From: Bradyrhizobium betae
GTDB lineage: Bacteria > Pseudomonadota > Alphaproteobacteria > Rhizobiales > Xanthobacteraceae
Direction: 5' to 3'
Length of the DNA: 64,000 bases
NCBI RefSeq assembly: GCF_008932115.1
Contig: NZ_CP044543.1
Span: 1,922,001 to 1,986,000 of the forward strand
The notes beneath the pieces are model-generated. The model ran no database searches. It saw only the letters and a program-made list of their open reading frames with translations, and had not been told where the DNA came from. Shown here in pieces: positions 61,828 through 64,000 of the stretch (position 1 is the stretch's first letter; every line of letters starts with the position of its first letter). The position numbers and the translations under genes are program-made.

Positions 61828-62643
61828 TCACCCTGCCTTCACGACCTCATCGCTCACCACCAGGAACTTCTTCAACTCCATCCGGCCAAAGCTGGTCGAG
61901 AGCGCGACGTCTGCGGCATCGCGGCCGGTGCCCATCAGGATGCGGCCCCTGCGGGGAATATTGTGGCGGGCGTCGAAGGTGAACCATTTTCCCGACAGCC
62001 AGACCTGAAACCACCCGGAAAAATCCATCGGGGCCGGATCCTTGGGAATGCCGATGTCGCCCATGTAGCCGGTGCAATAGCGCGCCGGGATGCCCATGCA
62101 GCGGCAGAAGGTCAGCGCGAGATGCGCGAAGTCGCGGCAGACGCCGGTCTTCTGCTCGTAGACGTCGTGCGCCGATTTCATGTGATGGGCGTGCTCGTAG
62201 CCGAAGGTGACGTGCTTGTGCACGAACTCGGTGATCGCGCAGACACGCGCCCAGCCAGGTTTGGTCTTGGCGAACAACGACCAGGCGATGTCGGTGAGCT
62301 TGTCGGTCTCGCAATAGCGGCTCGGCATCAGATAGAGCATCAGCTCGTTCGGCAATTGCTCGATGGGGAGTTGCTGCGCAGTCGGCATCACTTCGTCCGG
62401 CAGGCCGGTGTCACGCACCAGCGCGCGGCCCTTCAGGGTGACGCCGCCGGCGGGAGCGACGAGACGGCCGCAGACGTTGCCGAAGCTATCGTGATAGAAG
62501 CGGATCGGAACGTCGGGCTCAGCAACCACCGTCTCCTTGCCGATGATGTCGGCCTGCCGCGAGGGGTGGATGTTGAGCATGATCACCATCGGTGTCGGCT
62601 GCTCTGCCGCGTAGGTGATGTCGAAGCCGACCCTGATTTCCAT
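61828..62643 (-). CDS. Transglutaminase-like protein lacking the catalytic His (271 aa)
   Basis: Cys169 (KTGVCRDFAHLALTFCRCMG) and Asp224 (WFTFDARHN) of the triad are visible, but the position that reads HAW in active members is SGW (MDFSGWFQV, Ser209). The N-terminal beta-domain (VGFDITYAAEQPTPMVIMLN) is also present. It may use another base, or serve as a non-catalytic partner of the intact transglutaminase encoded immediately upstream. The ATG follows that gene's stop without a gap. No signal peptide is seen. Confidence 0.88.
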   Translation of the reverse strand: MEIRVGFDITYAAEQPTPMVIMLNIHPSRQADIIGKETVVAEPDVPIRFYHDSFGNVCGRLVAPAGGVTLKGRALVRDTGLPDEVMPTAQQLPIEQLPNELMLYLMPSRYCETDKLTDIAWSLFAKTKPGWARVCAITEFVHKHVTFGYEHAHHMKSAHDVYEQKTGVCRDFAHLALTFCRCMGIPARYCTGYMGDIGIPKDPAPMDFSGWFQVWLSGKWFTFDARHNIPRRGRILMGTGRDAADVALSTSFGRMELKKFLVVSDEVVKAG

Positions 62644-63555
62644 CTATAAGACCTCCGCCTCCATCTCATCGTCGCTCTGCTGGTCGTCCGAGACCACCCT
62701 GATGGTCACGTCCATGGCCTCGAAGGCATTCCCGGCGCCGATATAGACCCCGTGCAACGGGATCGCCTGGCGCGGATCGCGGGCGACCGCGACGCGAATG
62801 AGATCGCGGGTGCCGACGATGCCGTTGGTCGGATCGAACTCGATCCAGCCCGCACTCGGCAGATAGACCTGCACCCATGCGTGGGTCGATCCGCCGCCGA
62901 CGTGACGCTGCTCGATATCCCCCGGCACGAAGATGTAGCCGGAGACAAATCGCGCGGCGATGCCGAGGTGGCGCAACGCTTCGATCATAAACAGCGCATA
63001 GTCCCGACAAGTTCCCGAGCCCGACTGCAAAGTATCGAGCGGATGCTGCGTGCCCAGCTCGTGGCGCTTGCGGTATTTGAACTGCTTGCGGATGCCGTGC
63101 GTCATGCCGCTCAGGATCTTGAAAGTCGGCGTCGGCGCGTCCTCGTCGAGGAAGCCGCGCGCCCATTCCGCGATCTCGCCGCCGGGATCGGTGTATTGCG
63201 GCGTGATGTACTGGACGAGATCGGGGAATTCCTCGTCGTCGTACACGAAGGGGTAGAAATAGGCGGTATCGTCCGGCGTCAGCGCGAATTCCTCGACCGG
63301 GTTGTGCTCGACGGTGACATGCCACTCGAAGCTCAGCGTCTCCGCACGTTCGTCGAAATTGGCGATCGCGACCGAGTTGCCGAACACGTCGTGAATCCAG
63401 TGCAGCGACATCGGCGTGGGCGATATCTCGAGCCTGGAGTCGAGCACACGCAGATCGTGCCCGTCGCGCGGACGCAGCATGATCCTGTGTTCGCCGAACG
63501 CCACGGGGCGGTTATAGCGATATTCGGTCTTGTGATGAATTGTCAGCAGCGGCAT
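62644..63555 (-). CDS. Transglutaminase family protein with intact triad (303 aa)
   Basis: The transglutaminase core is complete: Cys183 (SGSGTCRDYALFMIEALRHL), His225 (STHAWVQVYLP) and Asp241 (IEFDPTNGIVG). The N-terminal bacterial transglutaminase-like domain (HHKTEYRYNRPVAFGEHRIM) is present. It would act as a Cys protease or transglutaminase-type enzyme in the cytoplasm. It is first of an operon with the His-less relative, a gapless pair. Confidence 0.93.
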   Translation of the reverse strand: MPLLTIHHKTEYRYNRPVAFGEHRIMLRPRDGHDLRVLDSRLEISPTPMSLHWIHDVFGNSVAIANFDERAETLSFEWHVTVEHNPVEEFALTPDDTAYFYPFVYDDEEFPDLVQYITPQYTDPGGEIAEWARGFLDEDAPTPTFKILSGMTHGIRKQFKYRKRHELGTQHPLDTLQSGSGTCRDYALFMIEALRHLGIAARFVSGYIFVPGDIEQRHVGGGSTHAWVQVYLPSAGWIEFDPTNGIVGTRDLIRVAVARDPRQAIPLHGVYIGAGNAFEAMDVTIRVVSDDQQSDDEMEAEVL

Positions 63556-63646
63556 CGTGAGGCAATCATGGTGATATCGGGGGGGATCAATCTACAGCGA
63601 TTCTGCCCAATTGTGCGGGTGACTGCTCTTTCCGTAGGCAATCTGG

Positions 63647-64000
63647 ATGGCTTTAGACACGGCTGGCGTGACCGATCAACTGCTGAATGAGGGCGACATT
63701 CCGCCGGTGCATGAGGTGAATGCCGGGGGAGCATCGCCCTTCCTGCTCACCTCGGATCATTTCGGGCGGATTCTGCCGCGCGCGCTCGGCGATCTCGGCG
63801 TCGCCGAGGCCGAATTGACGCGGCACATCGCCTGGGACATCGGCATCGCCGGTGTCGCCGAGCGGCTGGCAAGGATGCTCGACGCACATCTGATCGCGCA
63901 GCGCTATTCGCGGCTCGTGATCGACTGCAACCGCCCGCCGGGCGCAGCGAGCTCGATTCCGGTCATTTCGGAGGCAACGGCAATCCCGCGCAACGAGGGC
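63647..64000 (+). CDS. N-formylglutamate amidohydrolase family protein, 5' part (cut by window end)
   Basis: The frame is open from ATG 63647 to the last base, with no stop in 118 codons. Family motifs are present: TSDHFGRILPRALGDLGV, LTRHIAWDIGIAGVAERLA, YSRLVIDCNRPPGAASSIPV and TAIPRNEG. The family hydrolyses N-formyl-glutamate in histidine breakdown, but many members have other substrates. The start has weak ribosome signal. The 3' end is outside the window. Confidence 0.88.
   Translation, partial: MALDTAGVTDQLLNEGDIPPVHEVNAGGASPFLLTSDHFGRILPRALGDLGVAEAELTRHIAWDIGIAGVAERLARMLDAHLIAQRYSRLVIDCNRPPGAASSIPVISEATAIPRNEG

Noticed and set aside
1..64000. CRISPR array, IS element, prophage or integrated plasmid
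   Set aside because: No regularly spaced repeats, transposase, integrase or phage structural genes were seen. The repeats present are short dispersed palindromes.

Overview
The window is high-GC, densely coded alphaproteobacterial chromosome, most likely from Bradyrhizobium or a close relative. Pointers are the rluD-like/rpoH and dnaG/rpoD neighbourhoods, a DnaG without zinc ligands, many CoA- and amide-catabolic genes, and at least ten short palindromic intergenic repeats. There is no phage, IS element, CRISPR array or rRNA operon. One tRNA gene (Glu, CUC) is present. The genus is inferred from gene content, not from a marker comparison.

Layout. 0.2-2.4 kb: lemA plus two TPM-domain genes on the minus strand. 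2.5-5.8 kb: a fatty-acid-type operon (enoyl-CoA hydratase and two acyl-CoA dehydrogenases). 6-13 kb: an orphan molybdenum hydroxylase large subunit, a DHDPS-like lyase, a diguanylate cyclase, a Tat-exported VOC protein, and an HtrA-like protein without catalytic residues overlapping a small LuxR-type regulator. 13-15.5 kb: tex. 15.5-16.7 kb: repeat-rich gene-free DNA. 16.7-19.4 kb: ring-opening amidohydrolase (barbiturase/cyanuric acid hydrolase family) and a signature amidase. 19.4-26.5 kb: thioesterase-like protein, PoxB-type enzyme, dgoA/dgoK for 2-dehydro-3-deoxygalactonate use, and a flavin-dependent oxidoreductase with its reductase.

26.7-34 kb: sigma-54 activator, single-chain biotin-dependent carboxylase, a GntR regulator with a cysteine-less racemase-like protein, and the 3' remnant of a polysaccharide deacetylase/allantoinase. 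34-41 kb: chemoreceptor, an unrecognised two-gene pair, TetR regulator divergent from a tautomerase with a clear operator-like inverted repeat, CobW GTPase and amidohydrolase. 41-45 kb is the most accessory part: an unknown lipoprotein, a small exported protein, a 70-residue double-glycine leader peptide gene (bacteriocin-like), a DUF1778/GNAT toxin-antitoxin pair and a 2'-5' RNA ligase-like protein.

45-64 kb returns to conserved functions: tRNA-Glu, RluA-family pseudouridine synthase, rpoH, a peptidoglycan amidase, a second diguanylate cyclase, a 23-residue lysine/alanine peptide gene, LysE exporter, response regulator, SDR, lytic transglycosylase, rpoD, dnaG, a chlorite dismutase-family protein, two transglutaminase-like proteins and the start of an N-formylglutamate amidohydrolase gene cut by the window edge.

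The strongest candidates for something undescribed are the double-glycine leader peptide at 43.2-43.4 kb, the inactivated HtrA/LuxR pair at 11.9-13.1 kb, the tiny lysine-rich peptide at 51.1 kb and the structured gene-free block near 16 kb.
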